NCBI GenBank assembly: GCA_035236585.1
Contig: CP141134.1
Location: 21,940,414-22,004,413, forward strand
Reading direction: 5' to 3'
Length of the DNA stretch: 64,000 bases
Origin: Warburgia ugandensis
Taxonomy: Eukaryota; Streptophyta; Magnoliopsida; Canellales; Canellaceae
The first letter of the stretch is position 1. Each line of letters opens with the position of its first letter. The position numbers and the translations under genes are program-made. Positions 13,901 through 25,827 of the stretch are shown here, piece after piece. The notes beneath the pieces are model-generated. The model did no database searches. It was given only the letters and a program-made list of their open reading frames with translations, and had not been told where the DNA came from.

Positions 13901-14430
13901 CAAGGTCCAACCATAGGATGCATTAAGGCTTTGCTAAATCCCCTATTAGGTAAGAATCCGTCACTAAAGGAAATTAACTCCCAGTAGTAAGTTTTCCTCT
14001 CCAATTGGTTGGGCTTTTTCTCCTCTAAGTTGCTTCTTCTCTCCTTGAATCTACTCTCCTATTTTCTTAGTTTCTTATTATATTTTCTCCATTATATCTC
14101 CCCCCAATATTGCCCTCCTTATCTTGTTTTTCTAATGGTTTTACATTTAAATCTTCATCCACTTTTGGTTCAGTCATCCAAGTGTAGGAGAAGACATCAT
14201 TTATCCTCTACTTTAACTCTCACTTAACTCACTCTTCACTCCACCTCTCATGCATAAGGACAGTTGCCTAGGTGGACCAATAGGAGCATGACACAATTAG
14301 TAAGAAGTAGAAAACATTTTTCACTAAAGGAGAAAATGAGATGTATTGTAATTAGGAGCATGTTTTATTTAGAAGGAGAAAAACCAGAGGAACTTCACCT
14401 ATTTTTGGAGACTCCCACAAATAGCAGATG
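10924..14430 (-). mobile_element. Probable old chromovirus-type LTR
   Basis: The left end reads ATCACGACCC followed by a T-run, like the 3' ends of the other minus-strand LTRs here. A segment near 11330-11425 resembles the stretch at 35140-35250 in the LTR at 34852, including a small hairpin (GTGAG/CTCAC, 11408-11425). I could not find a clean right end or a target duplication, so the extent is approximate. Open frames at 12087-12278, 13342-13539 and 14009-14449 resemble nothing I know. Confidence 0.4.
11650..11670. repeat. (AT)n microsatellite
   Basis: A short uninterrupted AT dinucleotide run inside old LTR-like sequence. Confidence 0.85.
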
Positions 14431-14895
14431 TGTTTTTATAACATCCTAGTTTTTCAAAAGTATTTATTTGAAAAGTAGCAAAAATTTTCTTATTTTGGAA
14501 AAGTTCTTAGAGTAATATTATCTAAGTATTTTGAGAAATATTCCTACTTTAGACCGGGTGTTACATCCTGAAACCACGTATAAGTGAACTAGTGATCTAA
14601 CTTGAAAGAAGTTAGAGCTACATGCCATAGGATCCTCACTGATCACTAGTAGAATCACACATACAACAATATTAACATACTATCCATTTAAAGTCTAACA
14701 ACTATTCAAGTGTCAACAAAAGTAAAATATATTCATCCCAAAATGAATCCCTATGCATGAAATCTATCAAATAAGCTCACAAAGGGTATTTATACTATAC
14801 ATATAAGAAGAGGTCAATGCCTTCGCCTTGCCCTTCTCCTTTCCTCTAAGTCTCCTTGGAATATCTCATAAAAAATGTTGGTTTTAGGTGGGTGG
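14431..14895 (-). mobile_element. Two stacked LTR-end fragments
   Basis: Near 14436 (ATAACATCCTAG plus a T-run) and again at 14559 (TGTTACATCCTG) the sequence restarts with the kind of motif seen at the 3' end of the minus-strand LTRs. This suggests two truncated LTR ends stacked on each other. The second runs about 340 bp, up to the Tat/Athila-type LTR end at 14896. The boundaries are approximate. Confidence 0.35.
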
Positions 14896-16130
14896 TGTGT
14901 CTTAAAAATTACCGCAAGTGCACAACTCTATTGGAGTATAGAATCAAAAAATACTGGTCGATCTCATGAAGTTTCTTTGATAAATGGAGTTAATTAGAAT
15001 TTAGGTTATCTTACTTTAACCTAGCCAAGCATTCAAAAGAAGGACACTTTATAACTAAAACTGATTACAAGGAAAGTAAAGAAAGTAAAGACATAAGACA
15101 AGGAAATAAGTAACTAACTAAGAAGGAATCAACTAGTGCAAGAAGTAACTATTAAGCTACACAAGTCAACTAAGTGGTTAGGAAGTAAACCCTAATTAAG
15201 AAAGAAAGCAATTAAGGAAACTATCTAAATATAGAAGCAAGGAAATAATACAAGGAAACTTTATAAATTTACAACTAATCGAAAATTAAAGTAAGGAAAC
15301 AAATTAACTAAGAAATGAAAAGAATTATTTCACCAATAGAAAATTTATAAGGATTTGTTACATAAGTAATAAAGAATTGAAAGCAATAAAAGAGGGCAAG
15401 TAAAAGTCCTTAAAATTTGGGCTGGAATTCCATTGTAGGGCTCTAATTTTGTGTCAATGAATAGGAGCTTATACACTTCCTTTCAACCCAAAATACACTA
15501 AAGTTACCACCAATATTTTCTCATCTTTATGCCTACATGCCACAACCCAAAATAAATCCCACCTAGTGATCCTTAGGAATGAAGTAATAGGGAGCCAAGA
15601 AAAGAGGAGCTTAACTCATTCCCTAAACAATCACCACCTCATGAAAGAAAAAAGATGATCAAAATGGAAGTAGAAAAAGTTATGGCGTTTTCCTTGAGTT
15701 AGAAACTCCAAAAACAGGGTAACTTTAAGGAATTAGAAAAAGAGTAGGTAATAAGTCATTCACATTTAAAATAGGGTGAACTATAAAAGAGGATTCCTAC
15801 CTTAGACATGAAATAGAATATAAAGAAAACAAAGGTGAGATAGTGGCTCTAGGATTAGGATTCATAATTCCATAGCCAGGAGATGAAGTAAGGGATAGGT
15901 ACATGGTGTGATACTACCGTTCAACATAAAGCCCTTAGCTAGGAATCTAGGTGGCTTTATGTATGAATTTGGATGTTTCCTCAACCTTACTTAAGAAATT
16001 AGAAATTACCTTTATTACCATAAAAGGACATAAGAATCCTTTTCTTCCCCTTATTCCAATCCCATAAAAAGAAATTAGGAAGAAGAGGTAGAAGAATGGT
16101 GCATGAACTAACTAACATGAACTATACATG
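14896..16130 (-). mobile_element. Tat/Athila-type LTR piece
   Basis: Reading from about 15010 down to 14896 on the minus strand gives the typical end of a Tat/Athila LTR: a GAGATCGACC-like block, then a TTGTGCACTTGCGG-like block. It parallels 55760-55842 on the plus strand. The rest, to about 16130, is AT-rich and non-coding. I did not find a primer-binding site beside the end. The right boundary is not resolved. Confidence 0.4.
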
Positions 16131-18308
16131 CCATTTAAATTTAGAAAGTCCTTGTGTGTAGCATGGAAATAGAAAGTGAATGGAAATAGAAAAATGATAA
16201 GATGGTGTGTAAGTGAAGGGAAGTGCGAGTGAGAAATGGTGCTAATGATGATGAATGAAATGAATTGCAAATTATGAGACAATGTTGATTGTCATAAAGA
16301 TGAAATGATGTGTTATGATAAAATAGTCTTCATATGTAGAAGACAAGATATGATAAAAATAGTCTTGATTTATGAGAAATAGATACTACCTATGATGGGT
16401 AGTATACTTTAAGAAAACAAGTGAATTGTATTTGTACCTTATTTCGAGAAAGATTCTCAAACTATATATGTTGTTAAAAGATTAGAATTGATATGTGAGT
16501 TGTGTCAGAAATTAAGACATGCCATTAGTATTTGATATGATGGACTTTCAGTTATTCCACTAGCTATTGATCGACCCTATGAATTTGGACTCTGATGATG
16601 AAGAGTGTTTGTATATATATCTGAGGTTAAGAGAGATCAACCTTATTTGATAAATGAAGTGAGGAAATTCATTTCAATAGTATATCAGAGGAGAACATAC
16701 TAAACAATTGTATTGTATACAATGATGGAAATCTTTTAGTATCATTATGTAAAGTGAAATGATACTATGTTAGCATTATTTATGTATTTGATTGTAATTG
16801 CACAATAGTACGATTTCAGCTGCTCATTAGATGTTAGTGGTTTCATATATGCATTTGAGAAACACTGAAAGGCTTATTTCTATTTTTGAATATGAATGTA
16901 CCAAAGGGTGTAAGTTTAGTTATTATAATTTGAATCATATGTGTTGTCTCTAGTATGGTTCCTTGTATGTTTGTATCTGTATTTAAGCTAAACATGAATG
17001 TTTATGATTATCTGAATGTAAGGCCGTATATATATATAGGATTCTAGCAAAATGGAATATGAATACGTCAGTTATGTTCTTGATTTAAATGACTATCTCT
17101 TTAGTTTGGATTGATACATGGAAATGGATGAATGATTGTGAAAATTCTATTCATTGTTATGATGGAAATGTTATGATATGAATTGATATTCTATATTACA
17201 TGATTGTTTATGAAAGAGTCAATTGTTGGAATATATATTGAGATGATGGAAAATTTTGTGGGCAAAGATTATGATGATCTAATTAAATTAAGATTCATTG
17301 TAGTGATTAGATTTTTGAGTTGTAGTTGGCATTGTAAAATTTCATAATTCTAAATCAATGCAAATTTATGATGGATTTTGATAGAAGATTGTGGATAATA
17401 TGAAAATCTTCAATTATATATGGTTGTTGATGATGATGATAATTGTGATTAAATATTTATCAATTGATGATTTTATAATGGATTGGTACAATATTATCGA
17501 AGAACTTAGATATTATTCATGAAGTTGTGGAAATGGGTAAGTAATTCTCATAGCATTAGGATTTGTTTTATTATGGTAATGTGGAGAATGTAAGGAGACA
17601 GAGTCTCTAAGATGTATATTAATTGTGGATGAATGATTAATTTTAGTTTTGTGAATGATGGAATGGGTGAGACAAAGTCTCATAGATGTATTATTGTGAT
17701 TAAATTGTTTATCAGGTGTATCGCAATCACATGCGTTAAATGCGTAAGTCCGAGAAATAGAGGAGACTTTTTCTAATTTTTGTTAGAAATATGATACCTG
17801 GAATTTTGAAGATAGGTAGTTTCATAAGGTTAGAATTGGTTAAGCATATGCAAAAAGGGATTATATTTAAGTGAGAATTATATATTCAATGTTTGAAGAT
17901 AGTGGAAAGAGTTATATGGATAAGGAAATAGAAAGGTTGAGTTGGAGATAAAAAAAATTTGTGTTCTAGGAATCATTATAATGAAAGGAATTTGGAGGTT
18001 GAAATGAAAGAAAAGTTTAGTCAGAAAATTATTATTTTGATGGATTATCAAGTAAAGGCTGTTATCAGAGTACACAGCGAAAGTGATTCTATTGCTTATT
18101 GTAGATAGAAAAGCTACTCTATTAAGTGACAGAATATCTAGTTTAAGTTTAAAATCATTCATATTTTGAGGACTGACATTTTATTGAAGTAATTATATGA
18201 CTTTAAATTTACAATGAAATGAGAATACTATTAGAGTTGTTGGAAAGATATCATGAAGAGAATTTCTAAGATGAAATTCTCTAAGGAGGAAAGAAGGTAA
18301 TGATTGTA
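16131..18308 (+). other. AT-rich interior, unresolved
   Basis: No pol or gag similarity was found in 2.2 kb. Parts near 17540-17700 (repeated GAGACAGAGTCTC-like and GAGACAAAGTCTC-like blocks) resemble the inner part of the minus-strand LTR near 5270-5310, but on the plus strand. This may therefore be another LTR piece lying in front of the polypurine tract. It forms the left flank of the 3' LTR that starts at 18347. Confidence 0.35.
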
Positions 18309-18346
18309 AAAATTTCGAGGACGAAATTTCTCTAACAAGGGAAGAT
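18309..18346 (+). other. Polypurine tract of a Ty3/Gypsy element
   Basis: The motif TTTCGAGGACGAAATTTC followed by a purine-rich stretch ending directly at the TG of the next LTR is the classic end of a chromovirus interior. In the family this tract primes plus-strand DNA synthesis. It marks the LTR at 18347 as the 3' LTR of a plus-strand element, which agrees with the absence of a matching target duplication around that LTR. Confidence 0.75.
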
Positions 18347-18657
18347 TGTAATAACCCCAAAATTTCACTATTCCATGATCAAGTTATGAGTTTTCAAGGG
18401 ATATATCTTATTATAGAGGCATAATTTGGGACTAACTTAAAACCATTAGGTAGTGCTCAAAAAACGGAATCCAACAAGCCAAAGAACGTTGAAAACAGAG
18501 CCCGTATGATGAAGTTAGGGGCCTTTGAAGTCAAGGGCAATATGGTAATTATAAAAAATAAAATAAAATAAAAATAAAGCACACAACTTAATGGGAGGGG
18601 GCCAAATTGATATTGGCACCCCCCCTCATGTTGCAAACCTGACGAAATGTCGGGTCT

Positions 18658-18658
<1 letters not shown>

Positions 18659-18754
<96 letters not shown>

Positions 18755-18792
18755 CTGTTTTTCTGACTCTCTCTCTCTCTCTCTCTCTCTCC
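18659..18792. repeat. (CT)n microsatellite in LTR leader
   Basis: Nearly pure CT from 18659 to 18748, a short GT-containing interruption, then CT again to about 18792. It lies in a pyrimidine-rich leader-like segment of the LTR. Long Glu-Arg or Ser-Leu frames over this stretch are microsatellite artefacts, not genes. Confidence 0.95.
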
Positions 18793-19853
18793 AGGGAAAA
18801 ACCTAGGGCTTCCCTGGTCGGATCTTCCATCGGCACAGAGAGCTTCCCCTTGCTCAGATCTCCCATTAACGAGAGAAAGAACAGATCCCATGATCTATTC
18901 TTCCAGCCTTGAAAACCCTACCCCAGCAACCCCAAACGGGATGCAAAAACCCCTTTGATCGGATTACCCTACCATCTCCGATCATCCCATCCTGCCGGGT
19001 AAAATCTCCTCTCTACTCCTCCATTTCCTTCTTCCTTCGTTCTTCTCTCTTGGTCTCTCCTCCTCTTTCTCATTTGATTTTCCTCTTTTTTCTTCTCTTG
19101 TGCTTTTTGGTTGAGCGATAGAGTAGATGCCATCCATTGTCATAATCAAATCTTGTAGATCCAACACATTTGCATAATCTTATTTTCGCTCCTTATTGAG
19201 AGTGGCTTTAACGGATTAGAGATTTGTGGCAACCACGGGGGATTTAGTGAAATGAATTTGAGCAAATTACTAGATTCTAGTTTTGAATGGATTGCATTTG
19301 ATGTTTTCATTGAATGATTCAAAGTGGATTGGTAATTGTTACATTAGCTGTTGGTTGATTGCTTCTGAATTGGGTTCTTGGAACATGGGTGTTGGGGGAG
19401 ATGTGAATGCAATGGATCACATGGGGCAGACGGTGATGTACTTGTGACGACCCGGGTTTTTGAAAACATGATTTGTAAAATATTTTGAAAGGCAGGGCCC
19501 TTAAGAGTGTAAAATTTTTTTCGCAAAACAAAGCAGCGAAAATTCTTTTCTTTAGAACTTGTTTTGAAAACCCAAGTCACCACTTCATACATAACATAAG
19601 TACAATTTGTGTACAAAATAAAATTTCATTGAAGGAATATACTTTTATTAAACTCCAGGATCCATCCAGTGGTTCACAAGATCTGACCAAATTTAGTACA
19701 ATACTTGTCCAAATTACATAATCCAAAACTCAAGCTCACCATACAATAAAACTCTCAACAAAGAAAAATACATGTCTTCAAGGGTATACCTTGAAGATTA
19801 TTCTCTTCAAGTCTTCTATAGTCTTCAGCTCCTAACTCTCCTTCCCTGGATCT

Positions 19854-19880
19854 GAGATATTGCAACAAGTACAATATCTC
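19854..19880. other. LTR stem-loop
   Basis: GAGATATTG (19854-19862) and CAATATCTC (19872-19880) form a perfect 9-bp stem with a 9-base loop. A second small stem (CAAGC/GCTTG) follows at about 19883-19895. The same pair of stems occupies the same place in related LTRs at 25793 and 43815. The role is unknown. Confidence 0.7.
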
Positions 19881-20857
19881 AGCAAGCAATGCTTGGTAGG
19901 GGATTCAAGAAACATAATAATTGACAATGTAATTCCAATACTTCATAATCTCATTATCCTCAAACATACTCTGTACTTTGTAAGTTATGTATATCTATAT
20001 ACATACATACCCTTCATGGGTAAACCAGTTAAATTCGTGAAAATAGTCAAATATCACTCCTAATTAAGCTGATCAATTCTCTTCATTTTGAGAATTTAGT
20101 ATTATAGCTAATCTCATACTGGGAATTTCCCTTCTTAGGAAACATTGGTAATATACAATTACCAAGCATTTCATTATGCTATAACATAAGGCATTTCACT
20201 ATGCCTATTCTCATATGCATCATAGTGTAAAATAATCAGAAAGGTTGCTATGCTGCAGTTTGATTCGTACTAGCCCGCTCGAATAACTGCCCTTTTCACC
20301 ACTGATACCACGGTGGAAAATATTATGTCACTGCCCGTATGGGGGGGCAAGATTTTCATAGTGGTGGCCTTCCCATGATTGCCACCACCCGACTTTTAGC
20401 CTCTCTTTGGGCAAGGTATCATCATATCATCAAATTTCAAGGAGCGGGTGGCCAAACCCTCATAACTCCTCTAACAATAGCATCCCCTAAGCTTATGCCT
20501 ATTAAAACAAACTCACAAGCCTCCAAGCTTGTATGTAAAATAGATTTCATATATATCAGACCATATGTCTGTTTAGTTAGGGCTGAAATATTTCCTAGTT
20601 CCCTATTTACTTATAGTTTAGTCCTTAACCATCTTATATGTGTTTGGTTGGATCATAAGGTTTTCAAGAAATTTAATACAAGTATTATCATTACTCTTGT
20701 CAATATAAGCTCATGAGTACAATCATGTATGTATTCATCAAATTCTCCTACCTTTAAGGATTGATCTCTTTTCCCCAATCTTCCATGATCCTGACTGATG
20801 TATGTAATCTGTACATCCATACATTTTGTCAATATATAAATTATGAACAATCCTATT

Positions 20858-21245
20858 GATCACTAGATCTGATGTTTAGAATGATCTTTAGATCATTCAT
20901 ATCTAAGTAATTGTCTATCTCTAAGTCTTTGTATGTCCATCTCCTTGATCTTGATCTTTCATAGATCCTTTGATTGACAATCTACACATGTTGATAAAGA
21001 TCAAGGTCCTAGATCTTCTATCATCTAGTTCTTCTTTGATCTAAGTTCAGTTCTTAGATCATCCCTATGGAGGATGATCTTGGTTTTCTTCCTTGAATCA
21101 CCTTTGATCAAGGGTTTGGATTATCTAATCTAATGAACTATAACAAGTATACTACTAAACATACATACTAAGTACAATATAGTGTTCTTATTCTTATTGT
21201 TCTTGATCATCCAAGATTTAATGGATCTTGTTTGATCATCCTTAT
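20858..21245. repeat. GATC-dense segment of the LTR
   Basis: I count about 16 GATC tetramers in roughly 390 bp, many in the contexts TTGATC and AGATCT. In DNA of this composition one or two would be expected. The matching region of the sister LTR (about 44990-45370) is also dense, as are 22030-22260 and 46380-46700. It is non-coding. Confidence 0.7.
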
Positions 21246-22559
21246 CTTACTTACTATTTTTATTAGGGTTAGGTAATTTACTAACCTTTTATGCTCTTAT
21301 GATTATTATTCAACCAGTTAATGTGCTAGTTGAAGGTAGCTTATTCAAGCCTAAATCTAGACTGCTCCTCTTATTTCCAATTGGCTAAGGCTTACTAGCT
21401 GAATGGGTGAACACAAAGTGGTTACTTCAATCCTCATGTAAGGAGGTGTTTAGACCTCACAAACGTCAACAGAAGGTAGGGGAAGAGCGAGGCTTTGTTA
21501 GTTAACCCCCTTAACCACTATGTTCATCATTCACTAGAATGACCATAGCTCAACCTTTCATAAGGTTCCTATAAGCATGTTTACCCTAAGTACTCTTTCT
21601 AATGGATTTTAATTAAGTCCATGAATATTTATAATGTCATTCATGGGGTTTATTATTCCTTTCCTAATTTGGGCCAAGGATTTGATAATCCTTATATTGT
21701 CCTACTAACTATAGCCCTTACTAATTAAGTCCAAAGTATTCCATTCTTATTTGTGTAATGAAACTCTACTTCTCATTAGAATACATTTTTGATGTTTTAT
21801 GCTCTTTATCTCATAACAAGTAAATCTACAACTAACATTCATCCATAAATGAATTATAAATTTAAAGCATAAAACTACCTAATTTAACATTCAATGAAAA
21901 TGAGGCAAGGTACTTAAATTAAATCTAGCACCTTATGATAAGAATGAAACATATATCATACTAAACTCTAAATGTTATACTAGCATGCTTTATAACATAA
22001 TAATATAAAATGAAACTAATTACATTTACATTTTTAGAAACCTTTACTTATGATCCAACCATTTGATCTTAGATCTTTTCCTTTGATTAAGGATTTTAGT
22101 TAGATTTAGGAAATTTTCTCTATTAAGATCAAATGATCACATTGATCTATTTTTATCATAATCCATCCATGATTTCCTTGGATGTCATCATATAAACATT
22201 TATTCTTTCCATCCTAAGGATCTGATCACACTTGATCTCATTGATCAAGTGGGTCCCTTTGTATTTTTAGGGTTTTTTTACCATAAAGGGTAGATCCCTT
22301 AATATATCTCATATCTATCCAATTTAAACATAGATCTCACTTTATTTAAGTATTATATTATTATTAAAACATGTTTCTAAGATCTGATCATCTCAGATCT
22401 TGAAAATCTATGTAATTGGAATCTTATTTCTTTAATACAGAAATTTTTTACTGAATAACATGTATTTTTTATTATTCCATAAGAACATAGAGGTTTCAAG
22501 CTTTCCATAGCATCTTTCCAATCTCAATTTGGAGTTCAGATGCCTCCGGAATTGAATCG

Positions 22560-22745
22560 GGAAGTTTACAGTCTTCCTATGGCCTGTATTTGATCTGGGC
22601 CCAGGAACGGACAGCCCAGATCATTCGGGCAGAAAACCAAACCAGGCAGACCTAGTCGGGTGCTTCTTGTCTGCTGAAATGTCAAAGCGCTTGCACGGGG
22701 CGTCCATGGAAGCACCTGGGATATCGTCCGTCCGTTCTGGAGATC
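22560..22745 (-). other. GC-rich leader segment of the solo LTR
   Basis: A local island of high GC content inside an AT-rich LTR, downstream of the TATA-like box at 23376-23383 when read on the minus strand. A 67-codon open frame (22566-22769) crosses it but resembles nothing known. Equivalent islands occur in the LTRs at 5995-6300, 36400-36730, 46900-47110 and 62690-62940. Confidence 0.5.
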
Positions 22746-23375
22746 GGACAGTCCATTTGGACCTTCCAATCAATCCCTTCTCAATTGAGGGACCAAAACT
22801 ACTCGGATCTTTTTGAAACTTCTACCCTAGGGGTTTTGGACCATTATGGATTGATTGGTGGAGTCCGATGTTTCATCTGAGTACTCCATCATCATGAATT
22901 AAGGGTTCTGTTGTTTACTTTGTTTTTACCTTTTTATTACCAAAATTAGTTAGAGTAAAATAAAAATTACATAAAACAATACTAAAAATCTATGAAAAGG
23001 ATTTCCACTTACTTGATTGGAAAGAAAACCTCATTTATATGCCCAATTTAAAAAAATACCTTGTTGATGAAGATATAGCCTAAAATCTACCTTTCTTGCA
23101 AATACCGTTGTTTGAACCGTTGGATCTTGAAATTTCTTTGGGGGTTTTATAGAATGGATATGTTGAGAAGTTTTGGATGGTGAAATTGATCAAATTAGAT
23201 CTGGAACAGAGTGCCTAATTGATTTTAGGTCTCTTGTTCCAATCTAAAAAGAAAAACAAGTTGAAAAGAGATCTAACTCTTGGAAATTTTGGGTTTTTGG
23301 GGAGGGATCTGGATCTAATTTTTCAAGAAGATTGAAGAGAATTTCGTGGGGATTTTATGAGGATTTTTGGGGTTG

Positions 23376-23383
23376 TATTTATA
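23376..23383 (-). promoter_or_regulatory. LTR TATA-like box
   Basis: TATAAATA on the minus strand, about 590 bp inside the 5' end of the solo LTR. The sister LTR has the same octamer at 47759-47766, about 570 bp inside. Conserved position and sequence support it as the LTR promoter core. Confidence 0.55.
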
Positions 23384-23973
23384 GGCATTTTGGGTCTTTT
23401 TCCATGATTATAATATGTTATTTTTTTAATATAAAATGGCATGAAAGTCTTCAATGCTCCCATGCCTAATTTTTCTTCCCCATGACTAGCTGATCTTTGT
23501 TGACCCATGTTTCACATGGGCTGCTGATCAAATTGGTTGCTGGGGACGTGGTGGTCCCCATGTGGGCCCCACATGGTGTAAAAAGTCCGTTTTGCCCTTT
23601 ATGCATAAAATTTTGGGTTTTATTCCCATGATCTCGGATTTGAGTGTACTTAGTGGCGTTCGATTAGTATTTCTCAGTACATTCTAAATTTTGATGTTTC
23701 ATATTTTGATTTTTGGGTAAAATTACTATTTTACCCCTTTTGTTCAAAAAAATGAAAAACTTCAGGATTTCTCATCCAAATTCAAAATTTGTCGTGCTTA
23801 CAGTCATTTTGAAGGGTTTGCTAAGTTTAATTTCAATTTTACATATCTTATGATTTGATTATACTTTTATAAAAAGTATATTTTAAATAACCCTAATATT
23901 TCAGCCCGAAATATCTGAAACTCAAACTTTATTGATTTTTCTCAATCAATTTACAAAAATTGGGGTTATTACA

Positions 23974-24360
23974 GTACTGGAGCGTTGTGTAGGGTGGATG
24001 CATTTGGAAGGGTGTTGCAGAGAGAGTTAGGCTTCTTTGAAGGGAGTGGAGGGGTTTTGGCTGGAGACATTGCGCATAGAATTACCGTAGAGGTTTTTGA
24101 CATCGTGGATACTCTTTATGCTCTTTTGAATAGTATTATGCCAAATACCCTCCAGTTAGCTGAAATGGAAACTCAGGTGTGGATGATCAATCCTATTCTT
24201 TCATTTATTTCAGCCTTAGTGATTTTGTGCATGTCTGTTGTCATTGCGTATATGGGTGAAAAACCTTGATTGATATATAGTAGGTCACATCTTAGTGTTG
24301 CTAGGCTTTCAACTAACCTAAATGAGATCCTCACATCAATGCTTGTTAGGAAGGCATACA
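23974..24360 (+). pseudogene. ABC transporter B-family (ABCB29-like) fragment
   Basis: About 125 codons in one frame match the first transmembrane domain of a half-size ABC transporter of the plant ABCB29 (ATH12, chloroplast-predicted) type. The blocks are AFGRVLQRELGFFEG, then AGDIAHRIT, then a hydrophobic segment ending VIAYMGE, then HLSVARLSTNLNEIL. The real protein is around 600-650 residues; no nucleotide-binding domain is present. An in-frame TGA follows the GEKP residues (24267-24269), after which the match continues in the same frame, so it is a pseudogene. Similarity may begin left of the nested solo LTR near 19400. The right end of the match falls near 24360, where sequence shared with another LTR copy begins. 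Best read as a host gene piece captured by, or trapped in, the LTR. Confidence 0.75.
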
Positions 24361-24438
24361 ATGAGTTGAAGCATACGGGGTCGATCATGAAGAAGAGTGC
24401 AATTAAAGCTAGTGGAATCCGGTGAACGCGTCACATGA

Positions 24439-24446
24439 GGTAGGTG
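24439..24446 (+). other. Splice-donor-like site shared by LTRs
   Basis: GAGGTAGGTG has the form of a plant 5' splice site. Sites of the form GGTA(G/A)G recur 1.3-1.9 kb from the 3' end in the LTRs starting at 3864 (5386-5393), 34852 (36144-36151), 59766 (61673-61680), 19443 (20747-20752), 43380 (about 44759) and 61974 (63329-63336). Use as a donor is inferred, not shown. Confidence 0.4.
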
Positions 24447-25792
24447 AAAATTTAAGACAACATGTCTAAATAATAAGATGCTTGTTCTAACATGATCTTA
24501 TTTCTGATTATATGATTGATAAAATTGAAATAATGAAATAATGTTAATTAAAAGAATTGCATGTTATAATTGATGCTTATGCCTTGTACATCATGTATGT
24601 GAATTGTGAAATTATGTTTATAGTACATGGGTACCACGTCAGTATTGATAATGTATGAGTCTAAGTTATAGGATACATCCTTGGCGGGTTATCACCAAAT
24701 AAGTGAGGTTGTTATTCTTGTTATGAAATATATGAATAGGTAAATTGCTTGCTATTATGATTATTTTATATCTAGGCATGAAGTCCTGAGAGTTTTGTTT
24801 TAGACCGGCATAGGCTTAGGGATGCTATGTTAGGAGACTTATGAGGGTTTGGCCACCTTCTCTCCGAAATTTATTATGTTATGGCTACCATGCACTGTGT
24901 TGCAAAAAGTCGGGTGGGGCAATCATGGGAAGGCCGCCACTGTGACAGCCATGGTCCTCCTCATGCAGACATGGATATTGTGATTTCCACCGAGGATGGT
25001 ATAGGTGGATTATTGAGCAGTTATTCAGGTGCGTTGTACGAATTTTGACTGCATGCATAGTAGTCCTTATATTTGGTGCACTACCAAAAGACACTGGAGT
25101 GCCCAAAAGATGCTGGTTAGGCAGTTGTGAGGGACCCAAAGAGGACAATATTGTGTTCGTTGTGCATTCTGCCACGGGACATGCATATATGATGGCATTA
25201 TGAGATGCTTTATATGATACGGCATGATGATATGCCTTGCATCGTTTTCCCAGTAATGGCTGGAGGATTGTGGACCTCGTATAGTGAGGGGCATGAGGAT
25301 TATGTTGATATACCAGCAGAGGCTGGATAATTATGAACCGCACATGATGAGGGGTATGATTTTGAAACCCGGTATAGTCTGGGAATGCAAATGAGGTGAC
25401 GTTGATTATATTCATAATTTTGTATGTCCTTTAACAATTTTCATATATGTGTATTATGGTTATATTAATATGATTGAAGGAGTAGTTTCATATATGTTTT
25501 CATATAGGTTAGTGAATGGGTAGAATTGTATGCAGAGTATGGTTCATGGAATTGAAGTATTTATTTGATGATAAATAATAAGTAAGGATATCTGATTTAT
25601 CAATGGAATTATTAATAATGATGAAAACATGTAGATATTTGGCTTACAAATGGGTTATTGAGATATGAAACATATTGTAAATTCAATTTAACCTAATTTC
25701 TATGGAAATGAATATTCTAATTACTATTGAATAAGTAATGTATCTTAAGATTTATCATGCTTCTTAAACTCCCCTATCAAGCATAGCTTGTT

Positions 25793-25827
25793 GAGATATT
25801 GTAAATGTTTTATATTTACAATATCTC
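25793..25827. other. LTR stem-loop, 13-bp perfect stem
   Basis: GAGATATTGTAAA (25793-25805) pairs perfectly with TTTACAATATCTC (25815-25827) around a 9-base loop, about 360 bp from the LTR end. In the second copy of this LTR (near 60146) one arm has been lost with a short deletion. Confidence 0.7.

Larger units (their letters stand above)
19443..23973 (-). mobile_element. Solo LTR, 4.5 kb
   Basis: Starts TGTGACGACCCGGG and ends GGGGTTATTACA, with a perfect 5-bp target duplication GTACT at 19438-19442 and 23974-23978. It matches the 5-kb solo LTR at 43380-48333 along its length, and its first 140 bp match 61834-61973. Minus-strand parts: TATA-like box 23376-23383, GC-rich leader about 22560-22745, donor-like site near 20747-20752, stem-loop 19854-19880. 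Open frames inside (for example 20339-20716) resemble no known protein. It landed in the host-gene-like segment of the surrounding LTR, so it is the younger of the two. Confidence 0.9.

Noticed and set aside
14009-14449. Two consecutive open frames of 61-72 codons as a possible small host gene
   Set aside because: They lie in old LTR-like sequence, have low-complexity pyrimidine-rich content and resemble nothing known.
18457-18891. Open frames of up to 144 codons rich in Glu-Arg or Ser-Leu
   Set aside because: They are translations of the CT microsatellite. The same applies to the frames at 31556-31837 and 34172-34363.
20339-20716. 125-codon open frame on the plus strand
   Set aside because: It lies inside a solo LTR, antisense to it, and the sister LTR does not keep it open.
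24885-25415. 176-codon open frame on the minus strand
   Set aside because: It lies in the non-coding LTR body that is conserved between families, is antisense to the LTR and resembles no protein family.
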